Positions 34,040 to 44,762 of a stretch of 64,000 nt of DNA are shown piece by piece. The position numbers and the translations under genes are program-made. The stretch's first letter is position 1, and the number at the start of each line of letters is the position of its first letter. The notes beneath the pieces were generated by a model. That model worked only from the letters and a program-made list of their open reading frames with translations, did no database searches and had not been told where the DNA came from. The stretch is from Gymnopus androsaceus JB14 (taxonomy: Eukaryota > Basidiomycota > Agaricomycetes > Agaricales > Omphalotaceae): contig ML769590.1 in NCBI GenBank assembly GCA_009733575.1, positions 61,101 to 125,100 on the forward strand, read 5' to 3'.

Positions 34040-34250
34040 AAAGATGCTGATGGTTGAAGGTTGAAATTTCGGATGGCGGGAAGGAGAGGAAAGGTACACC
34101 AACAGGAATTATCAACACAGGCACGACGGTCTCACTCGGAACTTGGCTTTTCTGGCTCGCCGTGATCCTCGGCTCGAAGGTGGCCAATTCATACCCGAAC
34201 CTGTTTCTGTCTCCTCCACTGTTGACACGGTGCCTTTGAATCCAGCATTG
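34040..34250. repeat. Segmental repeat fragment, copy 4
   Basis: The block CTCGGCTCGAAGGTGGCCAA with its flanks repeats 18670-18700 and 29540-29570. No intact frame shared. 34251-34801 shows AT-rich DNA with short CATTATA/TATGCA words and no gene. Confidence 0.45.
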
Positions 34251-35013
34251 AGATTGTTATGAGCCGGAGGAAGAGGTGCAGGAAGAGCTGAGTCCACTAT
34301 TAGCATTTCCCATCATTTATAAACCCTATGATCCGGTATAAATTTATGTGATTTCGCGCTAAACAGTATATGTGCTCATACCATTTCATACATCATTATA
34401 TACTGACCTCCCCCAAGCTATAGCATCGGATTATACCTGATTATGCTTGCTCATACAGTCATTTATGCAGGCATATACTTCATTATACCCATTAGTCGAG
34501 CTATGCAAAATTGAATGGAAAGCAAATTTTATTGAAAACTACAGAAATAAAGCTACAACAACAACACAGTATGTACATCTGCGTCCTACATACATCTCCA
34601 TTCAATGCTCCCGCTTCAATTTCCTGTGCTTAGTAATGCAGCCCAGACATTGGCATTTACTTTCACAAATATCACATTCACCTTGGTTGAACTTCTTGCA
34701 CACTTAGCTTTGTTCCAGGAACAGGAACTTGGTTTAGAGGAATCGGCAAATAAGGTGCTCTGCAACTGGTAATGCATTCTACCAGGAATAATGTACCTGT
34801 CTCAGAATTCAGCAGCCTCTAGGTGATTGAATTCATTGAGGAGGATGTCCCTTCTTGAACCAATGAGCTTGCGTATGGCCTTGTCATACCTGATGATGTT
34901 CACATGGAAGGGGGGCTGATAGTTATCGAACAGTTGCTGTATGTGGAGCTCATAGGCTTGGAGCTCATGCAATGGTTCACATAAATGAAACAGACTGCTT
35001 CCTTGTAGGTGTA

Positions 35014-35696
35014 CTACATCTGGAACTCGCACAAGCACTATGTAGTACTACATAGTGCACCTAGTGCCCTAGTTCGCCTAGCTAGGCCCCCTACTACACA
35101 GGACTACACAGTGGATTACGAGACCAATAATCTAACCAAATTAGGAAGTATGTCCGAGATGGTTGATACAATGTGCAGATGTCAAAAATCTCTTCTCGGG
35201 GCTTGTTTAATATTCCCGCTTCTCAGCCTTCTCGCTTTGCTGAATCCATGGCTCAATGGGCACAGTAGTGAGGATGTAGAGACAATTTTATTCCAGTTAT
35301 CCACTGTATGTACTTAATTATTTAAAATGATCATAGTAAATACCAAAAGCGAAGAGAGTAGTACTGAATGAGATTGAAGTGTTACAAACAGGGACCCGGG
35401 CATCGAGGACTGAGGGAAAAAACGACAAGTCCAACTCTTGACCTTGGAGACTGATGGTTTAAGTACTCGCGAAGGCACTTGCTGGAAAATGGCGAGGTAC
35501 GCAAGGTGTTTCATACTTGCGGGAAGGAACCCTGAGGTAGTGTATGCAACTTACCCTGAGGTCACAACACAGATTTCCAGATTGAGAATTTGACATTCAT
35601 CTGAGATGGTATTGGAATACTAGGTGCACTAGGTGCACTAGGCGGCACTACCTAGTGCATGTCTACTAGGGTGCAAAAAGCGAGTTCCAGATGTAG
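35014..35696. mobile_element. Inverted-repeat insertion with GTGCACCTAGTG units
   Basis: 17-bp perfect inverted ends CTACATCTGGAACTCGC / GCGAGTTCCAGATGTAG. Just inside, both ends carry repeats of the type GTGCACCTAGTGC and CTAGGTGCACTAGG. It separates two blocks of the gag-like relic. No target duplication confirmed; no protein recognised inside. Confidence 0.5.
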
Positions 35697-36017
35697 GCCT
35701 GGAGCCAGTGACTTGGTTGGTGATTGCTTTAGAAGCAGTGGGTTTAGCAATAGTCATTTCCTTGAGACCAGCAAAGGAATTGGATGCTGTACAAGTGGAA
35801 TCTTCTCTGCCACTGCAAGGACTTCTGCAAGTTCAATATATTCATCCCGGAGCAAGGGTTTCCACAATTTCCTAGGCCAGATGGGATTACCTCTGCTGCT
35901 TTTGATGCCATCAATGGCCCCATCTAGGTCTTGTTTGTGGTTCTCAATCTTCCAGCTGATGAGCAGGTGCCTTGGTGAAAGGAGGGTTTCATAAATGACT
36001 GCATCAGCAGTCCAGCC

Positions 36018-36392
36018 TAAGGGTGGACACAACTCTGGCTCCCGGTAAACCTGCACCACTATTTATACCTGCCTATAAACTCATAAATTTAAATGAATAA
36101 GTACATGTTTTATATTAAAAAGACATAGGTATCACTAAAAAGTAGCCCTACATCAAACTCAGGTCACAATTATACCAAATTTATTTGTAAATGGACTAAT
36201 TTTTAGTGTCTAGTATTCCAGGTCCACAGGTACCTGCAGGTAAACCTGCCAACTTTGAGCAAAACTGCGACCTGCAACCTGCATAACCCGTGGGAAACCG
36301 GTACCAGGACCCGCAGGTTAAAATACCGGCCAGTATTTCCACGGGTTTACCTGCCGGTACCTGTTAAGGAACTGGACTCGTGTCCATCCTTA
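36018..36392. mobile_element. hAT-type MITE (TAAGG ends)
   Basis: 375 bp; inverted ends TAAGGGTGGACAC / GTGTCCATCCTTA. 8-bp target duplication GTCCAGCC at 36010-36017 and 36393-36400. The interior is rich in ACCTGCAGGTAAACC-type inverted words. Deleting it with one GTCCAGCC restores the host frame on the minus strand (FCGWTADAVIYETLL). Confidence 0.9.
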
Positions 36393-36739
36393 GTCCAGCC
36401 ACAGAAATCCATGTTGAGCTTGGCTTTCTTGGTGGAGCTACCCTTCCTCTCACCCCCATTGACTTCATCTTCTTCATCAGATGAGTCTGCTTGGGCTCTT
36501 ATAGCTGAGGCAACTTGAGTCTCTCCTCCAGGGTTTTCCTCTTCCCCCCTCTCTTGTCTGTTGGCATCATCATCCCACCTACTGCAGGAGGGTTGATTCC
36601 ATGCCTTCCATAGGGGCTCTGTCCAGCTCTGCCTCCTGCAGGCCTGTTGGGTGCAATTTGAGCTATTCCAGTAAGGATTTCTTCAATTCCGGGTAGTTGA
36701 GGGAGGGTCCTTTATGCAAGCAGAATTCACCAAGTATGA

Positions 36740-36835
36740 TGACTTGCACATGATTGTTCTGGACTTGCACATGACTGATCTGGACTTGTCCGACTTTGAC
36801 TTTGACTTGGACTCAACTTGGACTTGGACTTGGGG
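36740..36835 (+). repeat. TTGGACTTG-type tandem repeat
   Basis: Short direct repeats of CTGGACTTGCACATGA and GACTTGGACT/TTGGACTTGG units. Low-complexity; no gene. Confidence 0.6.
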
Positions 36836-37009
36836 AGGTCAGGTCCCAATTTTACTTACATTTCCTTCCTTTGACTCTGCCCACCTAAAAGCAGCTATTG
36901 CCAAATTGGGTAATCATTAGTGCTCTGAGTGCTTGGCTTAGCTCCGTGTGGCTTGGCTGGCGTTGGCTTGTGATCAGCATGGCTTATCCAAAAATAGCAC
37001 ATGGCTTTG

Positions 37010-37711
37010 CATCAGCAAAACCTGGGTGTGCTGGACAGAGCTGTACAGCTCTGTCCAGCACTCATAGCACCCATAGCACCCATAGCAAGGTCCCCATCTG
37101 TCCAGAGCTATGGACTGCTATGGATTGCTATAAGTTGCTATGGATTTCGGGTGAATGTCGTCTGTCAGGACAGGGATTCAATTCAAAACTAAATATATGA
37201 CCGCTTTCAGAATTGATTCCCTCAATTAGTTGCGAGACCGAAATAATTATAATAAAATCATGTAATATTGTGGTAGTACTAAGTAGATGTCACGGTAGCG
37301 ATTCGGAAAGTACAGTGTAAATAAAATTATAGTACTGTAAATACTAGATGGCGACACTACTGAAGCTTAATTAGATATATCAAACAAAGTTGAGGGTGCA
37401 ACTTACCGATGATGTCTAAACCAAAGCGACTCGGAGCTTTGACTTAGAAAAAAAAGTAAGCTGGGGAAGGAAGGAAGGAAGGAAGGGAAGGAAGTTACAA
37501 CGTCGACGCATCGATGCTATATAGCATTAGCGGGAGCGACTGACAGCTGTCAAGATGTTGACAGCTAGGTCAAGCACTCGGTTATCTCCCAGGAGCTCAT
37601 AGTAGCTCATAGCAAGCCATAGCATTTCATAGCAGCCATAGTGCTATGACCTGCTATGGCTTGCTATAGATTGCTATGGCCTCTATGGCCATTGCCCAGG
37701 TTTTGCTGATG
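37010..37711. mobile_element. Foldback element C (CATCAG family, with internal insert)
   Basis: 702 bp; ends CATCAGCAAAACCTGGGTG / CCCAGGTTTTGCTGATG; TG at 37008-37009 and 37712-37713. The arms are decamers of CATAGCARYY and GCTATGGATT type and match element D (41621-41908). About 390 bp in the centre (near 37170-37560), including four AAGG units, is absent from D. Confidence 0.82.
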
Positions 37712-37809
37712 TGGCATGCCATGGCTCAAGCCATTGTTATTCCCAATTTGGTGGTATGACCACATATCTACCAGTATACCAGGTGTTTACATTGTAGTAT
37801 GTATGCCTA

Positions 37810-39101
37810 TCAAGGAATGACTTTATAAGCTAGGGTATGGAATTTGTCATGCATTAATGCCTCTATGCTCTTCAGTTGATTCCTGTCAGACAGTCCCTCA
37901 GTGAAATCCAAGCTACCATGCTTTTTCAGAGCAAACTTGAGGATTTGAAGTGCTTCTATCAGATGAGCACTCATCAAAGATTGCCACACCGTATTGGTTT
38001 CCTTTGCTGATGAGAAAATATGCTCACAAGGCATGGAAGTGCCCTGGATTGGTAGGATATCCATAGCAAGCTGAAAGATCTTTGGGTACTGTTTTCAATT
38101 CTCCTAAACCAATTTTTAGTAGAAAACTGAATGAATAGATAGATTTTTACCTTCCAGTAGACCAAAGGATCAACATCAACAACTGCTTCACCTAAATATA
38201 GCTCTACCTCATTCTGCGTGGACTGAACAACTGGATGCATGGCAGTAGCTCCAGTGGGTTGGAGAAAGCAATCAGCCAATGACATTCCAGCCACCTGTGT
38301 CAAGGCTGCTTGTCTCATCACTAACACTGCGGGCTCATTATCATCATATCTTTGGACCTGCAATGAATGTTGGTTAGGGCAATCAAAACAGGTACTTGTA
38401 AATACTATTAAACTTACCGCTGAAATGAATGTTTGCTTTGCCCATGCAAATGAAGCTCCACAAGAATTTATATAGTCAAAGAAATCCAGCTTTGCTAGAG
38501 ATTTGATAGCTTGAACATACTTAGTTGAATATTATCTAAGTGATGTTTCGAAACATGCCCATGGTAAGAGTGTAAGCTGGGAGTCTCCATCAAGAATGTG
38601 GTTAGAATACTGTACCGTTTCAACCAAAAGTTCAGTCATGCATCACTTAAGTTCAAATTGAACAGTTCACGGGAAGGTGTCACTGGTCATTTCGGGCTGT
38701 GAACACCGTGACAACTGAAACAAAAAATATATATTTTTAAATTTTTCTTGAAAATGGTAAAAAAAGTCCTTAAAAACACTCAAATTAGCCTTGATTTACT
38801 TACAAACAAGATATCCACCATATCATGAACTTGGAATCAATGACAGTGAACAGTTCACAGATTTATAACACAGGTCACTGCTCTTTGTGAACACTGAATT
38901 TTCTGAACAGTAGAGGTCACACATCATATACTGTGAACTTTTGGTCAAAACGGTACAGTAGTCTTCAAGCCTTTCAAGACCGGCATGTGCAACTGCTGCA
39001 AGACAAGGATGGTTGCATGCCTGTTCCTTATAGTGCTGGATCATGATTTCAATTGATGGAATGGCCCAGCAAAGAGTGGGGTCTTGGCTGCAGAAAGGCA
39101 T
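37810..39101 (-). pseudogene. hAT transposase relic 1
   Basis: The minus strand carries the hAT C-terminal dimerisation signature MDILPIQGTSMPCEHIFSSA near 38000-38064, followed by LIEALQILKFALKK. Upstream blocks VQRYDDNEPA and ADCFLQPTGATAMHP and a more N-terminal block (PTLCWAIPSIEIMIQHYKE, about 39060) are present. The frame is broken by introns, stops and the MITE at 38610-38958; removal of that MITE gives LEDYSNHILDGD. Only the C-terminal half is recognisable. Confidence 0.75.
38610..38958. mobile_element. TA-target MITE M1
   Basis: 349 bp with ends CTGTACCGTTTCAACCAAAAG / CTTTTGGTCAAAACGGTACAG and TA on both sides (38608-38609, 38959-38960). It is related to the element at 50129-50518 by ends and by TTCAGTCATGC(A/G)TCA. 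TA duplication and CTGTAC ends suggest a Tc1/mariner-type origin. Confidence 0.85.
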
Positions 39102-39587
39102 TGTTGGAACAGATGTGGAATCTGGATCATTCTATTTGGAAACCCTCTTGTCACGCAACATCCCCCTGAGCATAACAACCCACCTCAATTACTGGGCTTA
39201 GCAGAGTTGTCACTTGGTGAAGTTCCGGATCTTATGGAATTGTTGTGGCATGGTACTTAATATTATATGTTGCATGTATTAGCATTGAAGGCACCTGAGA
39301 ACTTTTTCTATTGCAAGTGTCAGGAAAATTTGAATGATGAGCAATTGCTGCAGTGCACATGTCATTGTATATATGTTTTGACATCTTTTCAACTGCGACT
39401 CAGGCATGACTATAGGCAAGCACAAAAAATACCTAGACAGAGTGCTCTAGTCATTTTTTACTCTCCTCTTGTAAGTACTGTAAATTCAACCGCCTTGACA
39501 GCTGATCAGAGCTAATCAGCTTGGAGGTACGGTATGCAGCCTCAATCAAGGAATGATCTTGATCTTGTAAGTATGCACACACGCATG

Positions 39588-39923
39588 CATCAGGAAAAAT
39601 GGTCTGGGCCCAGGGCTGACTTTGGGTTAATCCACAATGACCTAAAGAGACTTAAGGGAACCTAAGGATACCTAGGTCCCCTAGTTGCCTAGACTGCCTC
39701 AGTTTCTTTGAGGTCACCTAGGTTGCCTAGGAGTTAGGGATAAACCTTGGGAAATTGAGGCAACCTGAGTAAACCTGAGTTAACCTGAGGAGTCTGAGGT
39801 AGCCTAAGGTAGCCTGGGGTAGCTTGGAAGACCTGAGGCAGCCAGAGTGACCAGGGTGGCCAGGGTGGCCAGGCTAGCCTAGGTTCCCTAGGTTATTGTA
39901 GGTTTAACCCATTTTTGCTGATG
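39588..39923. mobile_element. Foldback element B (CATCAG family)
   Basis: 336 bp; ends CATCAGGAAAAATGG / CCCATTTTTGCTGATG; TG at 39586-39587 and 39924-39925. The arms are exact-phase decamers such as AACCTGAGTT, GCCTAAGGTA, GCCTGGGGTA and ATACCTAGGT. The left subterminal block GGGCCCAGG is shared with element A. Confidence 0.82.
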
Positions 39924-39929
39924 TGCTTA

Positions 39930-40560
39930 TATACACTGATATTGTTATCAGCAAGACATATATGATGCGGCCAGTTTTTGCAAGTGCTGGACAGTGTCTC
40001 CAGAGCCCCAGCACTCTAGGACACAGATGAAATGGCCGGCACTGGCTAGAGCTTGCAGCGGCTTCAAAATTGCCTTATTAGGAAATTAAAAAGAAATGTT
40101 GTACAAGTTTATATTTTTGACAGCACTGGCAAGCACTGGGGGCTCTGGAGTGCTAGAAACTTTATGGACTGCTGTCAAAATTAAGATGCAAAATACACAT
40201 TTTGCTGATGCTGTAACATTCTGTGACATGTTCCGGATGTGGTTTGGACTGCACCCTCAGGAGAAGCAGGGTTGCCAGATAGGCAATTGATCTCAGGGGG
40301 TTGTTGGAGGGTTGTTGCGCAACAATGGGGTTGCCAAATAGAATAATCTGTGGAATCTAAAGAACTTTTCAATTCACAAATTTAAAAAATGAAGGAAGTG
40401 CATACATGCAGAATATGCTTGATCTCCTCCAGTAGCTTCCAATCATTGGTAATCGAAGCATTGGCTGACATGAGCTCTTGATTTTCCATAAGAAACCTCA
40501 GTGTTGTTCATGAGTATGGGTATACCTGTGGTCTTTGAGGCTGGTGTATCATGGGTAAGG
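39930..40560. other. Region without a recognised gene
   Basis: Contains imperfect inverted words (CCAGAGCCCCAGCACTCTAG near 40000, and its near complement at 40130-40155) and a lone TTTTGCTGATG at 40200-40210. No partner terminus was found, so I do not call an element. Confidence 0.4.
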
Positions 40561-40562
40561 GT

Positions 40563-42035
40563 CACTTCAGGCAACCACTATATATGACCTAGTTAGGATA
40601 GAAAACTGATGTACCTAAACTATCCTAAGAGGTTACTTTTTCGGGCATCCTGCCCAGCCAATATTTCAGTGAGGCAGCTGCCCACCTGTGCTCAATTTTT
40701 CCAGGCAGCATCCCACCAATCCTGTCTTGATCAAAATCACTGCCCTGCCTACCAGGCAGCTGCCTGGTCAGGGCTGGGCAGCTGCCCAAGTTGTCACATA
40801 TCACAGGTGTCTGGGGTCCCTCTGGGCAGCTGCCTGCCATTTTTCACCAATTTGGTCCTGGGTTCCTCCCACCATTTTTTCATATTTTTTCATTAATTTC
40901 ATGAGTAGAGACATTATCTTACTGACACAATACTACCTGATATTTCAGGGCAGCTGCCTATGTTGCTGGCCATGGATCTGACCATTGATGACCTTATTGC
41001 CTATTGCCCACCTTAGTGCCACACTATATGTATACATAATATCTATCTTACCAAAGATACCAACAGATAAGTATATACATAATCTGGGGCAGCTACCCAC
41101 CTTAGTTAGTGCCACACTATATGTATACATGATATTTATATCCCCAAAGATACCAACATATAAGTATATACATAATCTGGGGCAGCTGCCCACCTTAGTT
41201 AGTGCCACACTATATGTATATCAACAAAGATACCAATAAATCCCACTCAAGTTGGTATATGGGGCAGCTGCCCACTCAAGTCAGTATATAGGGTAGCTGC
41301 CCACCTTACTTAGTAGATCACAACATATGCTGTGTACATAGGCAGCTGGCCACATTACTGATTACTGTGGGCAGCTGCCCCAAGTACCAGGTATTTGGGG
41401 CAGCTGCCCACCTTCATCCTAATCATTTTTAAGATTTATGTGAAAATATACCAACACACATAGGCAGCTGCCCATCTAAGTTGGTACTTGGGGCAGCTGC
41501 CCACCCAAGTTGGTACCTGGGGCAGCTGCCCACTCAAGTTGGTATATGGGGCAGCTGCCTACTCAACTTGGTATATGGGGCAGCTGCCCACTCAAGTCAG
41601 TATATAGGGCAGCTGCCCACCATCAGCAAAACCTGGGTGAACTGGATAGCACTGGATAGTGCTATCCAGCACTCATAGCACTCATAGCACCCATAGCAAG
41701 GTCCCCATCTATCCAGAGCTATGGACTGCTATGGGCTGCTATGGATTGCTATAGAGCATGACATCTGTCAACAGGCAATATAATTTGGGAAGTCCATAGT
41801 AGCTCATAGCTACCCATAGCAATTCATAGCAGTTCATAGTTCTATGGCTGCTATGACTTGCTATGGCTTGCTATAACAGCTATGACAATTATCCAGGTTT
41901 TGCTGATGACCTTACTTAGTAGATCACAATATATTGATAATTACAAGTCAAATATATTCATACAAGCATAAACTACCTAAGTAACAGCTACTTAAGTACA
42001 TTGACATATCTACAGATGCACCTAAAATGACATAA
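40563..42035 (+). repeat. GGGCAGCTGCCC palindrome-array element, copy 1
   Basis: Begins CACTTCAGGCAACC and contains around twenty copies of the 12-bp palindrome GGGCAGCTGCCC or one-base variants, spaced about 30-90 bp. Between them lie phrases such as ACTCAAGTTGGTATATGG and a tandem TATACATAATCTGGGGCAGC unit (41040-41200). An inverted copy lies at 48527-49364. Foldback D is inserted near its end. No protein frame holds. The right boundary is uncertain. Confidence 0.7.
41621..41908. mobile_element. Foldback element D (CATCAG family)
   Basis: 288 bp; ends CATCAGCAAAACCTGGGTG / CCAGGTTTTGCTGATG; AC at 41619-41620 and 41909-41910. The arms are decamers (CATAGCAATT, CATAGCAGTT, GCTATGGGCT). The host repeat gives an empty-site control: CTGCCCACCTTACTTAGTAG occurs uninterrupted at about 41297-41316, exactly the sequence obtained by deleting D plus one AC. 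Confidence 0.88.
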
Positions 42036-43904
42036 CACTTAAGGGTCCGTTCGGTAGTTTCCGCAGTTCAGTTCTACACACGGGAAGCGGAAATCGGATG
42101 GCGGTCCGGTGACTCGGCAGGCCCATGGGCCACGGCAACCATCGTATTGTAGGTTTAATCGATTAAAGTGCTAGGGTGCCAACGTCTTGCTTGCAATCTC
42201 TGGCAAGTCCTTTCAAGGCTAATACCGCTGCACGGCGGTCAGCAAGAAGCGTAGCAGGCTGAATTCAGTTGCTGAGCCTTCCTATGGTATTGGTTGCTGT
42301 CTGGGGTGCCCCAGTCGGCCCTCTAAGGGCAACATAAGTTAGCTTCCTCTGCTAGCCCCTCCTACACCCCCACGTGAAAGGTCATGTGCTTCGTGGAAAA
42401 TCGTGAAGGGTCTGGGCCCGCTCAGCACTCAGTATACTTGTGCTCTGTAACTTCAAAATAATATATTTGAACTACATGGTCAGAGTGTGCACTCTATCAG
42501 ACTCTAAAATACTACTCTATGAATTATTTCTAGCAGGAGCCTTGTAAAACATCACAGCGCTTGACTCAGCATCCCAAGTATGAGGGTTCTGGCTGCGAGT
42601 CAGAGTCAAGTTGTACTGGCATTCTTGCTTCAAACACTGCATTGCCATCTGCAACATCCCGTGTCCTTCCCGTTTGAACAGGGCATCATTGTCCTGAACA
42701 TCATCATCGTCACTGTTGCCACACTCATCAGCTGTTTGCTTCCGCTTCTGTGTGCAATTTTTTTTTGCTTTTTGCTTTCTGATCGAGACATTTTCTGCAG
42801 GTTTTGGGTCCATAATCATCGAGTAGCATGGTTTTGCACCAGGGCTTAGCGCCGCAAACATGCGGGAGAACTTAGGAGAGGACATGGTTGAAGCAAAGGA
42901 GCATCTACCACTAGCACTGGCCATTGTTCCCCAAATCCATGTTTCACATGCTTACTATGGACACTCTCCATGGCTGTTCATTCTGCTACTCACTTTCATT
43001 GACCGGAACTAGCTGGCATAGCGCAGATAAACTATCAAGCTATATTTCAAGCACGTCTTACAGTATAAAACATTATTATATTTATAGCTTTATAGCTTTT
43101 AGTAACAGGTTGACACGTCGAGACACGCAAAGGATGGGACATGCTGTGCAAAAACGTGACTCTCACATGATAGGTGTAGGAGGGGCGAACTGCGCTAGCT
43201 ACATAAGTTTGAGATAGAAAGTCCATCGAGGTTGTTGACAAGAGGTCCGGAACAAAAGCGCTTGAAAAAGGTGCTAATATCACATGGTGATGTATTTTCA
43301 GCTTTGACCTTCCAAACTCAACGACGTCTGCTGCGATTTGGATTTGCAGCAGATATGCACATATTTTTATTTCTAGGAATGGCCCTTTTCACTGGAACAA
43401 CTCTAGCCTGTTATTCAAACACTCTAGTCAATGGTTGTCACTTCTCAAAGTTCCTTGTTCGTCAAAGTGGAAATTGTCTATTGGTCTTCCAATTTCGGAA
43501 CACTCTTGTTTTTGACAGGAATTTCCATTTTTGGGGCAATCTCCCATGACGACACTTGACGTACACATGAGATTCCAACAAACTTATGCATCATCAAAAT
43601 GAGAATTTAAGAATGAACATCATAGAAGCACAAGTATAGCGTAGCGGTAATCTTAGTTTCAGTTTTCAGTTTTTTCAAACAGTAACACCACTAAGGAAAA
43701 GAAGTTTGAGTCAAGTTCCAACACCTGTTGTCCTGGTCCCTGATAAGTATCCCAAGCGCTCCGGATCCCCCCCCTTCTGTTAATGCACTCCCTTATCATA
43801 CAAACAATGAAGGTTGAACTGAGAAGGAGCGAGCGTTAAATAAATGATTCGACGAAAAATGAAGATAATAAGTAGCATTATGCACCTTGTTAAAAAAATT
43901 TACA
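42036..43904. other. Region with only unassigned frames
   Basis: 42517-42924 (minus) is an open frame of 135 codons with a basic stretch KAKKNCTQKRKQ and an acidic SDDDDVQDND; no family recognised. 43232-43549 (plus) is a 105-codon frame, hydrophobic in part. 42036-42470 is GC-rich compared with its surroundings and shows no coding or RNA structure I can name. Confidence 0.35.
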
Positions 43905-44709
43905 TCACAAGGCAACTGGGAAGAGGAAAACATTGAATGCTCTCTCAGCTGCAAACAAGTAACCAGAGAAAATAGGTTACGCACAAGTAACTAACAAAAA
44001 AAATATGCAAATATTTAGCAGCGAGAAAATCATAGATCATATCACATACCGGTAACTGTGGAGAGCAGAAAAAACACAGGAGGTAGTAGCAAGTACTACG
44101 AAGTGGTAGAAATGAACACGTCGTACCTATCTCAACTAATCAAAAACGAACCGCAATGGTTAGCAACGAGCAGCAGGTCTTGAAAAGATATTACATACGG
44201 TCTGAAGTTACGACGTCTAAGAAGGAAAAAGCAAAAGTTATTAGTTCAAGTCTGTATTAAAGTAGTAATGAAAACAAAATACTCACCTATAATGCCGAGA
44301 ATATCTAGCGAGAAGAAACCCAAAGCCTGTTAGCCGCATTGGGCAAGTAGGAAAACATGTTACATACCTCCGGCTGAGGAGAAACAATGCACAATAGTAA
44401 GCAACGAGTCTTCCAAAGCATTTGATCCAAACGTACCAGCGTCTTCAATAACTGGCAAGAAGAAATTTTACAAAGTTTATTATCACCACATCCGTAAGTC
44501 GTACAACACATTGCTTACCAGTCTCCACTGAGCCTAAGCAAACAGGAATTATGTCAGTATCATCGTGAGCAACTTTCTGGAAAAAAAAAAAAAGAAAAGA
44601 AACGTACTCAGAGAAGTAAGAGTCAGGGTTGCATCCTGAGGGGCGGGGCTAGCCAAAACGAATGCAACAGCAAAAGCCGCAAGAATGAGGGGACACGTTT
44701 GAGTTGCAT
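43905..44709 (-). CDS. Micro-exon gene for a tiny secreted protein
   Basis: Nine exons read by eye: 44608-44709, 44519-44533 (15 nt), 44437-44451 (15), 44368-44373 (6), 44287-44304 (18), 44199-44216 (18), 44127-44135 (9), 44050-44055 (6) and 43905-43948. Every internal exon is a multiple of three and every intron is phase 1, each with GT[AG]..AG borders. The product carries a hydrophobic leader (LILAAFAVAFVLASPAPQD), then TLTLTSLSSVETVIEDAAGD, ILGIIDVVTSD, and ends AFNVFLFPVAL. The only suitable ATG (44709) is one base out of frame with the leader, so either there is a recent frameshift, a sequencing error, or another start. Family unknown; role unknown. Confidence 0.6.
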
Positions 44710-44762
44710 GTTCAACACAGAGAAGAGTAGTGGAGCTGCTGAAGGAGGATCTCCTTGTTGGA

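Larger units (their letters stand above)
34802..36710 (-). pseudogene. Gag-like, transposon-linked protein relic
   Basis: Minus-strand blocks follow the order of a multi-copy Agaricomycete family: an acidic and basic N-terminal part (SSDEEDEVNGGERK..KLNMDFCG), WTADAVIYETLLSPRHLL, WPRKLWKPLLRDEYIELAEVL, then ELQAYELHIQQLFDN and NIIRYDKAIRKLIGSRRDILL. The family name is uncertain; retroelement Gag-like is inference. It is interrupted by a MITE (36018-36392) and another inverted-repeat insert (35014-35696). Confidence 0.5.

Noticed and set aside
39950..40210. Fifth CATCAG-family foldback ending at TTTTGCTGATG
   Set aside because: No left CATCAG terminus with a matching flanking dinucleotide; inner similarity of the two halves is weak.
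42517..42924. 135-codon minus-strand frame as a gene
   Set aside because: No recognised domain, no introns and no homolog inside the window; mentioned only in the region note.
43232..43549. Plus-strand 105-codon hydrophobic frame as a membrane protein
   Set aside because: Only one or two weak hydrophobic runs and no family motif such as WRAWV.
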